Below, one piece after another: positions 1-9,440 of a stretch of DNA of 64,000 nucleotides. How positions within the stretch are numbered: the first letter of the stretch is position 1; every line of letters starts with the position of its first letter. The notes under the pieces were generated by a model, which did not search any database, was not told where the DNA came from, and saw only the letters and a list, made by a program, of their open reading frames with translations. The stretch is from JARRKU01 sp050288425. GTDB taxonomy: Bacteria; Desulfobacterota; Desulfobacteria; Desulfobacterales; Desulfosarcinaceae. The position numbers were made by a program, and so were the translations under genes. The stretch spans positions 1 through 64,000 of the forward strand of contig JBNKDU010000087.1 of assembly GCA_050288425.1 (NCBI GenBank), written 5' to 3'.

Positions 1-109
1 TGTCCGTGGGTGATCTTTTTTATGCAATCACAGGGTTGACACCGGTTGACGAATGGGGTAGCAGAAAACGTTTAATTTCTGTTGTACGCTGAAAGCGTAA
101 TTCAACCGA

Positions 110-150
110 CGGGTGCGATGCAAAACCAATGCATCGAGCAACCCGTTTTT
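110..150 (+). terminator. terminator-like hairpin just upstream of lysS
   Basis: An inverted repeat (inner arms CGATGCA/TGCATCG, outer arms CGGGT/ACCCG) is followed directly by TTTTT and ends 14 bases before the lysS start. It could end transcription from an upstream gene outside the window or act as a leader attenuator for lysS. I saw no T-box specifier or antiterminator. Confidence 0.45.
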
Positions 151-164
151 CATATTGAGGCCCA

Positions 165-1652
165 ATGATGAGCGAAGACAAAGCTGCAGATCTGATCGGA
201 CAGCGCAGGCAGAAAATCGATGCACTGCGACAGGCGGGGATCAATCCGTACCCCAATGGAATTTGCGTGACCCATACCGTCGCCGACATTTTGAACTACG
301 TCGATACCATCGCGGAAGGTGCGGAGGCCGAAGACAAATTCAGGGTGGCCGGCAGGATGATGGCCATCAACAGTTTCGGCAAGTCCGCCTTCATCCGGTT
401 TCGCGACCGAACCGGCACGTTGCAGGCCTATGTCCGCAGGGACCAGGTGGGTGAAGAGACCTATGCCATGTTTAAGAAGCTGGATATCGGCGATTTTGTA
501 GGCCTGTCCGGCCCCATGTTTCGAACCCGGACCGGCGAATGGACCCTGATGGCCGAATCCCTGGAACTGGTTTGCAAGGCCAGCCGGCCGCTGCCGGAAA
601 AGTTCCATGGCCTGAAGGATCCTGAAAAACGGTACCGGCAGCGCTATGTTGACCTGATCATGAATGCGGAGGTGCGGCAGACATTTATCCAGCGCAGCCG
701 TATCACCCAGGCCGTGCGCGAATTTTTCCTGGCCCGTGAATTCCTCGAAGTCGAGACCCCCATGATGCAGCCCATTGCCGGCGGCGCCGAAGCCACCCCC
801 TTCGTGACCCATCACAAGGCCTTGGACATGCAATTGTTTTTGCGCATCGCACCGGAATTGTATCTCAAGCGGCTGGTGGTCGGCGGATTTGAACGCGTTT
901 TCGAAATCAATCGCAATTTCCGCAATGAGGGTGTATCCACCCAGCACAATCCCGAATTTACCATGCTTGAGTTCTACCAGGCCTATGCCACCTTCGAAGA
1001 TCTGATGGCGTTGACGGAAACGCTTTTTGCCGAGATCGCCCAGAAGGTGCTCGGTACGACGCAGATCACCTACCAGGGCCGGTCCATCGACCTGAAAGGT
1101 CCGTGGCAACGCCTCGACCTGGCAGACGCCCTGGCCCGACTGGGCGGCCTGGATGCGGAATTGCTGAACAATCGCAGGGGGTTGATGGATTTTGCCGCAT
1201 CCAAGGGGATTACGCTTACGAAAACGGGGCGCATCGGCAAGATCATCACCAAACTATTCGATGTCCTGGTGGAGCCCCAACTCATCCAACCGACCTTCAT
1301 CACCGGATACCCGGTGGAGGTATCCCCCCTGTCCAGACGCAACGATGCAATTCCGGACATCACCGAGCGGTTCGAGTTGTTCATTGCCGGATGTGAAATC
1401 GCCAATGGATTTTCCGAGTTGAACGATCCGGAAGATCAGCGCGGTCGATTCATGGATCAGGTGGCCGATCGCCGGGCCGGCGACGAGGAGGCGCACTCGA
1501 TGGACGAAAATTACATCGAAGCCCTGGAATACGGGATGCCGCCCACCGCCGGGGAAGGCATCGGCATCGATCGTCTCACCATGCTGCTGACCGATGCGCC
1601 GTCGATTCGCGAAGTGATTCTTTTCCCCCACATGAAGACCAGAAGCCAATAA
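165..1652 (+). CDS. lysS: lysine--tRNA ligase, class II
   Basis: Cytosolic LysRS, charging tRNA-Lys with lysine using ATP. The 495 residues match the usual LysS length of about 490-510. An N-terminal OB-fold anticodon-binding domain (about residues 55-150) is followed by the class II core: motif 2 around FRNEGVSTQHNPEF and motif 3 near the C-terminus (GEGIGIDRL). Two adjacent ATGs (165 and 168) are possible starts; a GAGG at 157-160 is better spaced for the second. A terminator-like hairpin sits right before the ribosome-binding site. It is followed after 59 bases by the lolC/E-bamA-lpx run in the same direction, so it may be the first gene of that operon. Confidence 0.97.
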   Translation: MMSEDKAADLIGQRRQKIDALRQAGINPYPNGICVTHTVADILNYVDTIAEGAEAEDKFRVAGRMMAINSFGKSAFIRFRDRTGTLQAYVRRDQVGEETYAMFKKLDIGDFVGLSGPMFRTRTGEWTLMAESLELVCKASRPLPEKFHGLKDPEKRYRQRYVDLIMNAEVRQTFIQRSRITQAVREFFLAREFLEVETPMMQPIAGGAEATPFVTHHKALDMQLFLRIAPELYLKRLVVGGFERVFEINRNFRNEGVSTQHNPEFTMLEFYQAYATFEDLMALTETLFAEIAQKVLGTTQITYQGRSIDLKGPWQRLDLADALARLGGLDAELLNNRRGLMDFAASKGITLTKTGRIGKIITKLFDVLVEPQLIQPTFITGYPVEVSPLSRRNDAIPDITERFELFIAGCEIANGFSELNDPEDQRGRFMDQVADRRAGDEEAHSMDENYIEALEYGMPPTAGEGIGIDRLTMLLTDAPSIREVILFPHMKTRSQ

Positions 1653-1711
1653 GAACCGCGCAGCGCATGGTGATGCCGTCAACATTCTCAATCGGGTGAA
1701 CGAGGGGGTCG

Positions 1712-2950
1712 ATGTCGTTTGAACTGTTTATAAGCCGACGCTACCTCAAATCCAAGCCCAACCAGGCCATCATCGCCCTGATCACGTCGCTGTCGGTGGT
1801 GGGCGTGACCATCGGTGTCACGGCGCTCATCGTCGTCATCGGCGTCATGGCGGGCTTCGAGTTCGATCTGAAAACACGCATCATGAGCATCGAACCCCAC
1901 CTGATGATCAAGAAGCAAAATGGACCCATCCGGCAAATCGATGCGGTCGTCCGGACGGCCCTCGCCCAGAAGGAGGTGACGGCGGCCTGGCCGGTGGTGG
2001 AACTCCAGGTGATTCTGCGCTCAGATACCCGCGTGGCGGGAGCAACCATCAAGGGCGTGGATCCTGCGGCCGCCGGCAGGGGGCTGGGCATCGAAAGCCT
2101 TTATCGACTGAAACCCGGATCGGATCCATTCGAAAAAGGAGAGGTTTCGCCAACGGACATTCCCCCTCTGGTTTTGGGTCGCGATCTGGCCCGCACCCTG
2201 GGGCTGATCAAGGGGGATACCTTGTACGTGATCTCGCCACGCGGTAGCCTGGCGCCGGTGGGGTATGTGCCCGCGATGAAAAAGTTCAGAATGGTCGACT
2301 ATTTCGAAACCGGCATGTATGAGTACGACGGCAGCCTTGCCTTCACCAACCTCGCCGAGGCCCAGGGGTTGGCGCATCTCCCCTCGGCGGCCAATGCGGT
2401 GGAGATCAGGGTCGCCGACATTTTCCAGTCGACATCGGTGGAACGACGTCTGGCCGTTGCCCTGGACGGAACATTCCAATACCAGGATTGGATGCAGTTG
2501 AACAAGAATCTGTTTTCGGCGTTGAAGCTCGAGAAGACCGCCATGTTCATCACCCTGACGTTGATCATCCTGGTGGCCACCTTCAGCATCGCTAGTTCCC
2601 TGGTGATGATGGTGATGGAAAAGACAAAGGATATCGCCATCCTCAGGACCTTGGGCGCTACCCGGCGGGCCATCAAACGGATCTTCGTATTCCAGGGCAT
2701 GTTGATCGGCACCATCGGCACCGTTGCCGGTGTCCTGATCGGAACCGGGGCGTGCTATCTGCAGAAAAAATATCAACTCATCAATCTGCCCGGAGACGTC
2801 TATTATATCACCGCCCTGCCGGTCAAACTGCAGGCAATGGACGTGCTTATGGTCGCCCTGGCGGCCTTGTTCATCTGTTTCCTGGCAACCCTCTACCCGG
2901 CCTATTTGGCGGCCCAGTTGGAACCGGTGGAGGCGATTCGTTATGGCTGA
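1712..2950 (+). CDS. lolC: lipoprotein-releasing ABC transporter permease, LolC/LolE family
   Basis: Inner-membrane permease of the Lol system, which extracts outer-membrane lipoproteins and hands them to LolA. 412 residues with the typical layout: N-terminal segment SRRYLKSKPN then a transmembrane helix (about 22-45), a long periplasmic domain, and three helices in the C-terminal third (FtsX fold) with the conserved KDIAILRTLGAT region. Only one permease gene is present, so the complex may be a LolC/E homodimer (LolF-like) instead of the enteric LolC-LolE pair; that is inference. The end overlaps lolD by 8 bases, which fits translational coupling. Confidence 0.93.
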   Translation: MSFELFISRRYLKSKPNQAIIALITSLSVVGVTIGVTALIVVIGVMAGFEFDLKTRIMSIEPHLMIKKQNGPIRQIDAVVRTALAQKEVTAAWPVVELQVILRSDTRVAGATIKGVDPAAAGRGLGIESLYRLKPGSDPFEKGEVSPTDIPPLVLGRDLARTLGLIKGDTLYVISPRGSLAPVGYVPAMKKFRMVDYFETGMYEYDGSLAFTNLAEAQGLAHLPSAANAVEIRVADIFQSTSVERRLAVALDGTFQYQDWMQLNKNLFSALKLEKTAMFITLTLIILVATFSIASSLVMMVMEKTKDIAILRTLGATRRAIKRIFVFQGMLIGTIGTVAGVLIGTGACYLQKKYQLINLPGDVYYITALPVKLQAMDVLMVALAALFICFLATLYPAYLAAQLEPVEAIRYG

Positions 2951-3677
2951 TCGGACAGGCTTGCATTCAAACGGAGAATCCAGGGAGGAGAAAGCAGACG
3001 GAATTCTGCTCCAAGCCCTAGACATCGGCAAGAGTTTTCGAAGCCGGGATTCGGCCATCGATGTCCTGGCGAATCTGGACATGGACCTGTATCCGGGAGA
3101 GACACTGGCCGTCGTCGGCGCCTCCGGTATCGGCAAGTCGACGCTGCTGCATATCCTGGGAACCCTGGACCGTCCGGATTCGGGCAGATTGTTTTTCCAG
3201 GGAGAGGATGTGTTGAAATACGACGATCCACGCATGGCGCACTTCCGCAACCAGACCATGGGATTCATTTTCCAGTTTCACCACCTGCTGCCGGAGTTCA
3301 GTGCGCTGGAAAATGCAATGATGCCGGGCCTGATCCAGGGACTTTCGCCGTCGAAAGCCAGGCAAAGAGCGGAATCGGTCCTGACCCGGGTGGGTCTGGC
3401 CCACCGGCTGCACCAAAAGGCCACCCAATTGTCCGGTGGCGAACAACAGCGGGTGGCCCTGGCACGGGCCCTGGTCCTCCGTCCGGCCATCCTGTTTGCA
3501 GATGAACCCACCGGCAACCTGGATACCCGCAATGCCGACCAGGTGCATCAATTGCTGCTGGAGTTGAACCGCGAAATGAAAACGGCCCTGATCGTGGTCA
3601 CCCACAATACGAAATTGGCGTCCTACATGCGCAAGCGGGCGACCATCGCCGAAGGGCGGTTGCAATATATTGGATAA
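2943..3677 (+). CDS. lolD: lipoprotein-releasing ABC transporter ATPase LolD
   Basis: Cytoplasmic ATPase that powers the LolC/E permease. 244 residues with Walker A GASGIGKST, signature LSGGEQQR, Walker B ILFADEPTG and the switch histidine in VVTHN. The start ATG lies inside the end of lolC/E with GGAGG upstream. The N-terminal 20 or so residues before the first ABC strand are longer than usual and poor in recognisable motif. Confidence 0.95.
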   Translation: MADRTGLHSNGESREEKADGILLQALDIGKSFRSRDSAIDVLANLDMDLYPGETLAVVGASGIGKSTLLHILGTLDRPDSGRLFFQGEDVLKYDDPRMAHFRNQTMGFIFQFHHLLPEFSALENAMMPGLIQGLSPSKARQRAESVLTRVGLAHRLHQKATQLSGGEQQRVALARALVLRPAILFADEPTGNLDTRNADQVHQLLLELNREMKTALIVVTHNTKLASYMRKRATIAEGRLQYIG

Positions 3678-3765
3678 TGGGGCATTAATCTTCACTGCTG
3701 AAAGCCATGGTATTTGGCAAGCTGAAACCGGAACGGGACTTCGCGCAGGAGCACATACGGACAAT

Positions 3766-6438
3766 ATGTTCCCAAATCAAACCACCCATCGCCGCAATTA
3801 TCGTATCTGGTTGCCATTGATGATCCTTCTGTTTGTCGCCGGTCCGGCCATGGCAGGCATGGAGCAGGTAAAGACCGTGGTTCTGCCTTTCAAGGTGAAC
3901 GCGCCGGAAGAGATGGCCTACCTCTCGGTGCAGGTGGCGACGGTCCTCTCCGAACAATTGGAACGGGATGGCGCCACCATCCTGGAACTGGAATCCGCCG
4001 ATCGGGAGCGGTTCACCAACCGCGAGGTGGATGTCGCGACCGCCCGGGAAACGGCGCGGCGATACATCGCCGACCGGATCATCTGGGGCAGTTTCACCCT
4101 GGTGGGCGGCCGATACAGCCTGGATGCCAGTATGACCGACCCAGAGGGCATCGAGCCCGTCCGGACTTTCAATCGTCAAGGCGAAAATATCGAGAATCTG
4201 CTCAACACCATCCAGCAATTGAATGCGGAAATCGGGCTCGCCCTGTTTCAGCGCAAAATCGTCTCCGTCGTGACCGTCAAGGGCAACGACCGCATCGAGG
4301 CCGACGCGATACTGCGGGTCGTAAAGACCGAGGCGGGCGCCGTCTATAAGCGCAAACAGCTTTCCAAGGATCTGCAGGCTATCTATAAGATGGGGTATTT
4401 CGACGATCTTCGGGTGGAGGCCGAGGAAGGTCCCAAAGGCATGCGGGTGACGTTTCATGTCAAGGAGAAACCCACCATCCGACGCATCAAGCTCAAGGGC
4501 AATCTTCGCTTCGACGATGAGGAGATCCGAGAGAACATGACCCTGAGCACCGGGGCCATTCTCAATATCTTCAAAATTCAAAGCAACATCGAACAGATCG
4601 AATCGATGTATAAGGAGAAAAATTACCACCAGGTGCGGGTCAACTATACGATCCTGCCCACCAAACAGAACCAGGCGGATATCGAATTCAGCATCGAGGA
4701 GGGCAAGAAGCTGTATGTAACCTCCATCGGATTCGAGGGCAACAAGTCCATCACCGACAAAAAACTGAAAAAGATCATCAAGACCTCGGAAAAAGGATTC
4801 TTTTCCTGGCTTACCTCGTCCGGCGACATGGACCGCGCCGAACTGGATCAGGATGCCTCCTTGATCAAGGGCTATTACCATAATCAGGGCTACACCCGTG
4901 CCAAGGTCGGCGAACCCGTGGTGGATATCACCCCGGAAGGAATCCGGATCGACTTCCGCATCGAGGAAGGGCCGCGTTTCAAGGTTGGGAAAATCGACAT
5001 CGCCGGCGATCTGATTCTGGATAAAAAGGTCCTGATGAAAGAGCTCTCCATCGGCGAATTAGAGTATTACAACCGCGAAAAGCTGCAAAACGATATCATC
5101 GGCCTGAGGGACCTCTATGGGAGTCACGGGTATGCCTATGCTGAAATCACCCCGAAAATAAGTGAGGATGAGCAGAACCTGCTGGTGGACATCACCTATG
5201 ACATCGACAAGCGTCAGGAAGTCTACTTCGAGAATATTTTCATAACCGGCAATACCCGGACCCGAGACAAGGTCATCCGAAGACAGCTTCGCGTCGAGGA
5301 ACAGGGACGGTTTGACACCAAGGCGTTGAAACGCAGTATCCGCAACCTCTACCGGCTCGATTATTTCGAGGACACCAAGGTCAACACCACCAAGGGCAGC
5401 GCAGATGACAAAATGGTGCTGAAAATCGACGTCACCGAAAAATCCACCGGCCAATTCAGCTTCGGAGCCGGGGTGAGCAGCGCGGAAAACCTGTTCTTCA
5501 TGGGTTCCATATCCGAACGAAACCTGTTCGGCCGGGGGCAGATATTGAGTTTCAACGGTCAATTCGGCAGTTCCACCACCAGGTACTCCCTCAGTTTCAC
5601 GGAGCCATGGTTATTCGATATCCCCCTGAGCGGTACGGTGAGTGCCTACCAGCAGGATAAGGAATACGATGAATACCAGGTCGACAGCGTCGGCGGCTAT
5701 CTCGGCGTCAGCTATCCGATTTTCGACTACACCCGCATCTACTGGAATTATGCCTACGACTACAGCGAGATCAAGATCGATGAAAATGCCACCAACGTCG
5801 ATGATTCCGTCCGGGAACTCGAAGGCATCGTGGTCACCAGCAGCAGTGCCGTCAGCATCGGGTATGATTCCAGGGACAGCAGATTCAACCCCACCGAGGG
5901 ATCCAAACATTTGTTGACCTTCGAATATGCCGGAATCGGCGGTGATGTGGGATTCAACAAATACCTGGCCGAAACCGGCTGGTACTTTCCCTGGTTCAAG
6001 GGGCTGGTCTGGTTTCTGCACGGCAAGGCGGGAGTCGTGGATCAGAATGACAATGAAAAATTATTGCCCGACCATGAGAAGTTCTACCTGGGTGGTATTA
6101 ACTCGCTGCGCGGCTTCGACTCGCGCGGCGTCAATATCAAATCGACCAACTCCGCCGGCGAGGAAACCGAGATTGGTGGCGGGTCCATGGTCCAATTCAA
6201 TTTCGAGTTGATCATCCCCTTGTCCAAGAAAATCGGACTCATGGGGGTTGTGTTTTACGACACGGGCAATGTATACGAAGACACCATCGACTTGGAGGAT
6301 ATGCGCGAAAGCGCCGGATACGGTGTCCGGTGGTATTCTCCTTTGGCCCCCATTCGAATCGAGTATGGTCAGGTTTTGGACCCTCGGGACGGCGAAGAAA
6401 CAGGACGTTGGGAATTTACCATGGGCGGTGCTTTCTGA
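3766..6438 (+). CDS. bamA: outer membrane protein assembly factor BamA with extra N-terminal periplasmic domain
   Basis: Central Omp85 subunit of the BAM complex, which folds and inserts beta-barrel proteins. From ATG 3766 the product has 890 residues. It starts with a signal peptide (MFPNQ...PAMA|G) and about 130 residues resembling a TolB/FlgO-type alpha/beta domain (VVLPFKVNAPEEMAYLS...). POTRA repeats follow, from about residue 145 to 485, then a 16-strand barrel with the Omp85 loop-6 motif LRGF at about residue 781 and a C-terminal aromatic end (GGAF). An in-frame TTG at 3670 overlapping lolD would give a longer product but would bury the signal peptide, so I chose 3766. BamA in enterics has no such N-terminal domain. 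Downstream skp and lpxD are in the usual order. Confidence 0.95.
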   Translation: MFPNQTTHRRNYRIWLPLMILLFVAGPAMAGMEQVKTVVLPFKVNAPEEMAYLSVQVATVLSEQLERDGATILELESADRERFTNREVDVATARETARRYIADRIIWGSFTLVGGRYSLDASMTDPEGIEPVRTFNRQGENIENLLNTIQQLNAEIGLALFQRKIVSVVTVKGNDRIEADAILRVVKTEAGAVYKRKQLSKDLQAIYKMGYFDDLRVEAEEGPKGMRVTFHVKEKPTIRRIKLKGNLRFDDEEIRENMTLSTGAILNIFKIQSNIEQIESMYKEKNYHQVRVNYTILPTKQNQADIEFSIEEGKKLYVTSIGFEGNKSITDKKLKKIIKTSEKGFFSWLTSSGDMDRAELDQDASLIKGYYHNQGYTRAKVGEPVVDITPEGIRIDFRIEEGPRFKVGKIDIAGDLILDKKVLMKELSIGELEYYNREKLQNDIIGLRDLYGSHGYAYAEITPKISEDEQNLLVDITYDIDKRQEVYFENIFITGNTRTRDKVIRRQLRVEEQGRFDTKALKRSIRNLYRLDYFEDTKVNTTKGSADDKMVLKIDVTEKSTGQFSFGAGVSSAENLFFMGSISERNLFGRGQILSFNGQFGSSTTRYSLSFTEPWLFDIPLSGTVSAYQQDKEYDEYQVDSVGGYLGVSYPIFDYTRIYWNYAYDYSEIKIDENATNVDDSVRELEGIVVTSSSAVSIGYDSRDSRFNPTEGSKHLLTFEYAGIGGDVGFNKYLAETGWYFPWFKGLVWFLHGKAGVVDQNDNEKLLPDHEKFYLGGINSLRGFDSRGVNIKSTNSAGEETEIGGGSMVQFNFELIIPLSKKIGLMGVVFYDTGNVYEDTIDLEDMRESAGYGVRWYSPLAPIRIEYGQVLDPRDGEETGRWEFTMGGAF

Positions 6439-6525
6439 AAAGGCGAATTCATGCAATGGGTTCGTCACACAGTTGCGCTTTCATCCGCCGCCCGAAAGCG
6501 ATCGGAAAGACTTCTTGGAGGAAAC

Positions 6526-7068
6526 ATGTTTAATCGAAATGCTGCCATCATTTTCTGCACAGTCCTGATCACCGCTCTTTTTCAAACCGGCATCGGCCAT
6601 TGCGCGGATGTGGCCAAAATCGGAACCGTCAATTTCGAGAAGATATTCAACAACAGCGCCGGCGGCAAAGCGGTGAAGAATCAGATCAAGGAGGAAGGCC
6701 TCCGCATGAATGGAGACCTGGAAAAAATCCAAAACGAAATCAAAGAGCTCAAGCAGTTGCTGGGTCAGGACGACGGTGCCGGTGTCATGAACGATGCCGC
6801 CAAGGAGAACAAACAATGGGAACTGAATCGCAAGATCGATGAGGTCAAAGCCTTGAAGAAACGCTATGATCACAAGATTCAGGAATTGCAGGTTCGTCTG
6901 ATCAATAAGGTGCGCAAGGATGTCCTGGCCATCATCGCCGATTACGGCAAAAAGGAAGGATACTTGATGATCATCGAAGACCTCAATGTGGTCTATACGC
7001 CCAAAACCATTGACGTCACCGACAAGATCATCCAGCTCTACAATGCCGAGCATGCAAAACAAAAGTAA
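6526..7068 (+). CDS. skp: periplasmic chaperone Skp/OmpH family
   Basis: Periplasmic holdase that keeps unfolded outer-membrane proteins soluble on the way to BamA. 180 residues: signal peptide ending near HCA|DVAKIG, then the OmpH fold with a long, highly charged coiled coil (about residues 45-130) that forms the tentacles. GGAGG lies 5 bases before ATG 6526; an upstream in-frame ATG at 6451 has no such site and would spoil the signal peptide. It lies between bamA and lpxD, the conserved Gram-negative position. Confidence 0.93.
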   Translation: MFNRNAAIIFCTVLITALFQTGIGHCADVAKIGTVNFEKIFNNSAGGKAVKNQIKEEGLRMNGDLEKIQNEIKELKQLLGQDDGAGVMNDAAKENKQWELNRKIDEVKALKKRYDHKIQELQVRLINKVRKDVLAIIADYGKKEGYLMIIEDLNVVYTPKTIDVTDKIIQLYNAEHAKQK

Positions 7069-7085
7069 CCGGGAGCCCTGCGCCG

Positions 7086-8126
7086 ATGACGAATATATCC
7101 TTGAGCCTCGAACGGATCGCAGAATTGGTTGCGGGAAAACTGATCGGTGACCGCGACTATCGCATCGATGGCGTGGCCCCCCTGGACCAGGCGGATGATC
7201 ATCAGATCTCCTTCGCCGAGAAAGGCGCCAGCCTGAAGCACATCGGGGACACCGCTGCCGCCGCCGTCCTGGTTCCCGGATCCTTTCAACTTGAGGGACG
7301 CAACGTGATCCAGGTCGAGAATCCCCGTCTGGCCTTCGCCAAGGTGGTGGCATTGTTCCATCCGCCGGCAGGTCCGCGCGCCGGGGTGCACCCATCGGCG
7401 GTGGTTGGTGCGCAATGCGAATTGAACAAGGACGTCGCCATTGCCGCCGGGGTCGTGCTGGGCGACCGGGTGGTCCTGGGAGAGCGTGTACAGTTGCACC
7501 CCAATGTCGTCGTGGGGGATGATGTAACCATCGGTGATGACACCTGTATTTATCCCAATGCCGTTGTCATGCGCCGATGCAAGATCGGCCGGCGGGTGAT
7601 CGTCCATTCCGGAAGCGTCATCGGCAGCGATGGATTCGGATTCGTGTTCGACAAAGGCCGGTGGGTTAAAATGCCCCAAATCGGAATCGTCCAGATCGAC
7701 GATGATGTGGAAATCGGGGCCAACAATACCATCGACCGGGCGACCATGGGCCGTACCTGGATCAAGAGCGGGGTCAAGACCGACGACCTGGTTCACATCG
7801 CCCATAACGTGGAAATGGGCGAACATTCCGTGATTGTCGCCCACGTGGGCATCGCCGGCAGCACGACCATCGGCCGCCACGCCGTCATCGCCGGCCAGGC
7901 CGGTGTGGGCGGCCACTTGAAAATCGGCGATCAGGTCACCATCGGCCCGCAATGCGCCGTGGCCCAATCGGTGCCCGACAAGCAAGTCGTCTCGAGCACC
8001 ATTCTGGCCATGCCCCATCGCAGGTGGCTGCGCCTGCAGAAGGTCATTGCCGATCTTCCCGAGCTGTTCAAACGTGTCAAAGCCCTGGAAAAAAAGCGAT
8101 CCGGAGGAACCCGGGATAAATCCTGA
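7086..8126 (+). CDS. lpxD: UDP-3-O-(3-hydroxyacyl)glucosamine N-acyltransferase
   Basis: Third step of lipid A synthesis, adding the second 3-hydroxyacyl chain from acyl-ACP to UDP-3-O-acylglucosamine. 346 residues, as in the family. An N-terminal uridine-binding domain (about 1-100) is followed by a left-handed beta helix made of many hexapeptide repeats and a short C-terminal helix. The catalytic His is expected in the DLVHIAHNVEMGE segment (about residue 240). It sits directly after skp. Confidence 0.96.
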   Translation: MTNISLSLERIAELVAGKLIGDRDYRIDGVAPLDQADDHQISFAEKGASLKHIGDTAAAAVLVPGSFQLEGRNVIQVENPRLAFAKVVALFHPPAGPRAGVHPSAVVGAQCELNKDVAIAAGVVLGDRVVLGERVQLHPNVVVGDDVTIGDDTCIYPNAVVMRRCKIGRRVIVHSGSVIGSDGFGFVFDKGRWVKMPQIGIVQIDDDVEIGANNTIDRATMGRTWIKSGVKTDDLVHIAHNVEMGEHSVIVAHVGIAGSTTIGRHAVIAGQAGVGGHLKIGDQVTIGPQCAVAQSVPDKQVVSSTILAMPHRRWLRLQKVIADLPELFKRVKALEKKRSGGTRDKS

Positions 8127-8194
8127 ATACGACCAGCGCATTTCCTTTCGATGACAACCGCGAAGTTCCGCGCATGAATGTGAAGGAGTCGGGC

Positions 8195-8635
8195 ATGGAA
8201 ACCCCCATCGACATCCAGAAAATCATGAAACATCTGCCGCACCGTTATCCATTTATCCTGGTGGACCGTATATTGAAAATGGAGCCCGGCAAGCGGGTGG
8301 TGGGCTTGAAGAACGTGACCATCAACGAACCGTTTTTCCAGGGACATTTCCCGGGTACCCCGATCATGCCGGGGGTGTTGATCCTGGAATCCATGGCACA
8401 AACCGGTGGTGTGCTGGCCATCTCCTCCCTTGCCGAAGGCGGTGAAGGGGCGTTGATGTACTTCATGGGGCTGGATCAGGTGAAGTTCCGCAAGATGGTC
8501 GTTCCGGGAGATCAACTGATTCTGGAACTGGATGTGCTGAAACAGAGATCCAAGATTATGAAACTCGAGGGTGTGGCCAAGGTTGATGGAAAGATCGTGG
8601 CCGAGGCACAACTCATGGCGACGATCGAGGTTTAA
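8195..8635 (+). CDS. fabZ: 3-hydroxyacyl-ACP dehydratase FabZ
   Basis: Hotdog-fold dehydratase of fatty-acid elongation, making trans-2-enoyl-ACP. 146 residues with HRYPFILVDRI and GHFPGTPIMPGVLILE, which hold the catalytic His and Glu. The start at 8195 has AAGGAG six bases upstream; an in-frame ATG at 8174 would add seven residues. It lies between lpxD and lpxA, the classical arrangement that couples phospholipid and lipid A supply. Confidence 0.96.
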   Translation: METPIDIQKIMKHLPHRYPFILVDRILKMEPGKRVVGLKNVTINEPFFQGHFPGTPIMPGVLILESMAQTGGVLAISSLAEGGEGALMYFMGLDQVKFRKMVVPGDQLILELDVLKQRSKIMKLEGVAKVDGKIVAEAQLMATIEV

Positions 8636-8636
8636 G

Positions 8637-9407
8637 ATGATCCATCCAACGGCAATTGTCAGTTCCCAGGCGGAAGTGGGAGACGATGTCACCATCGGTC
8701 CTTATGCGATCATTGGTGATCACGTCAAGATCGGCGACAGGACCGAGATCGGACCCCATGCCGTGATCGATCCCTATGCAGAGATCGGCACCGATTGCCA
8801 GATCTACCAGTTTGCCTCCGTCGGCACGGTGCCTCAGTCATTGAAATTCGAAGGAGAGCAAAGCTGGACCCGTATCGGCAACGGGTGCATCATTCGTGAA
8901 TTCGTCACCATCAACAGGGGAACGAAAGACGGCGACGGCGTAACCCAAATTGGCGACAACTGCCTGTTGATGGCCTATACCCACATCGCCCACGACTGCC
9001 GCCTGGGCAACCATGTGGTCATGGCCAACAACGCCACTTTGGCCGGACATGTCACCATCGGCAACCATGCCACCGTAGGCGGTTTGTCGGCCATCCATCA
9101 ATTCGTTCGCGTGGGAGATTATGCTTTCCTGGGCGGCAAGTCCGTGGTGGTCAAGGATATTCCCATGTATGTGCTGGCCTCCGGCGATCGCGCGCAACTG
9201 CACGGTTTGAACCAGGTGGGCCTCAAACGACATGGCTTTTCCAAGGAGGCGGTGAAACGGCTGAAAAAGACATACCGGATCATATTCCGCATCGGGCTGA
9301 CGCTGAACGAAGCCTTCGAAAGGGTGGCCGCAGAGGTGGAACCATGCGCGGAAGTCCTTGCTTTCGTAGAATTCATCAAATCCTCTCAACGCGGTATCAC
9401 AAGGTAA
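8637..9407 (+). CDS. lpxA: UDP-N-acetylglucosamine acyltransferase
   Basis: First committed step of lipid A synthesis, transferring a 3-hydroxyacyl chain from ACP to O-3 of UDP-GlcNAc. 256 residues: a left-handed beta helix of hexapeptide repeats and a C-terminal helical domain. The catalytic His is expected in LMAYTHIAHDC (about residue 122). The ATG begins one base after the fabZ stop codon. Confidence 0.96.
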   Translation: MIHPTAIVSSQAEVGDDVTIGPYAIIGDHVKIGDRTEIGPHAVIDPYAEIGTDCQIYQFASVGTVPQSLKFEGEQSWTRIGNGCIIREFVTINRGTKDGDGVTQIGDNCLLMAYTHIAHDCRLGNHVVMANNATLAGHVTIGNHATVGGLSAIHQFVRVGDYAFLGGKSVVVKDIPMYVLASGDRAQLHGLNQVGLKRHGFSKEAVKRLKKTYRIIFRIGLTLNEAFERVAAEVEPCAEVLAFVEFIKSSQRGITR

Positions 9408-9440
9408 CCGGCAGGTTATCGAATCGACTTCGACGACTGC

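Noticed and set aside
1..164. T-box leader for lysS
   Set aside because: No specifier loop or conserved T-box sequence; only a single hairpin.
3685..4881. 398-codon frame opposite bamA
   Set aside because: Antisense composition; bamA has clear POTRA and signal peptide.
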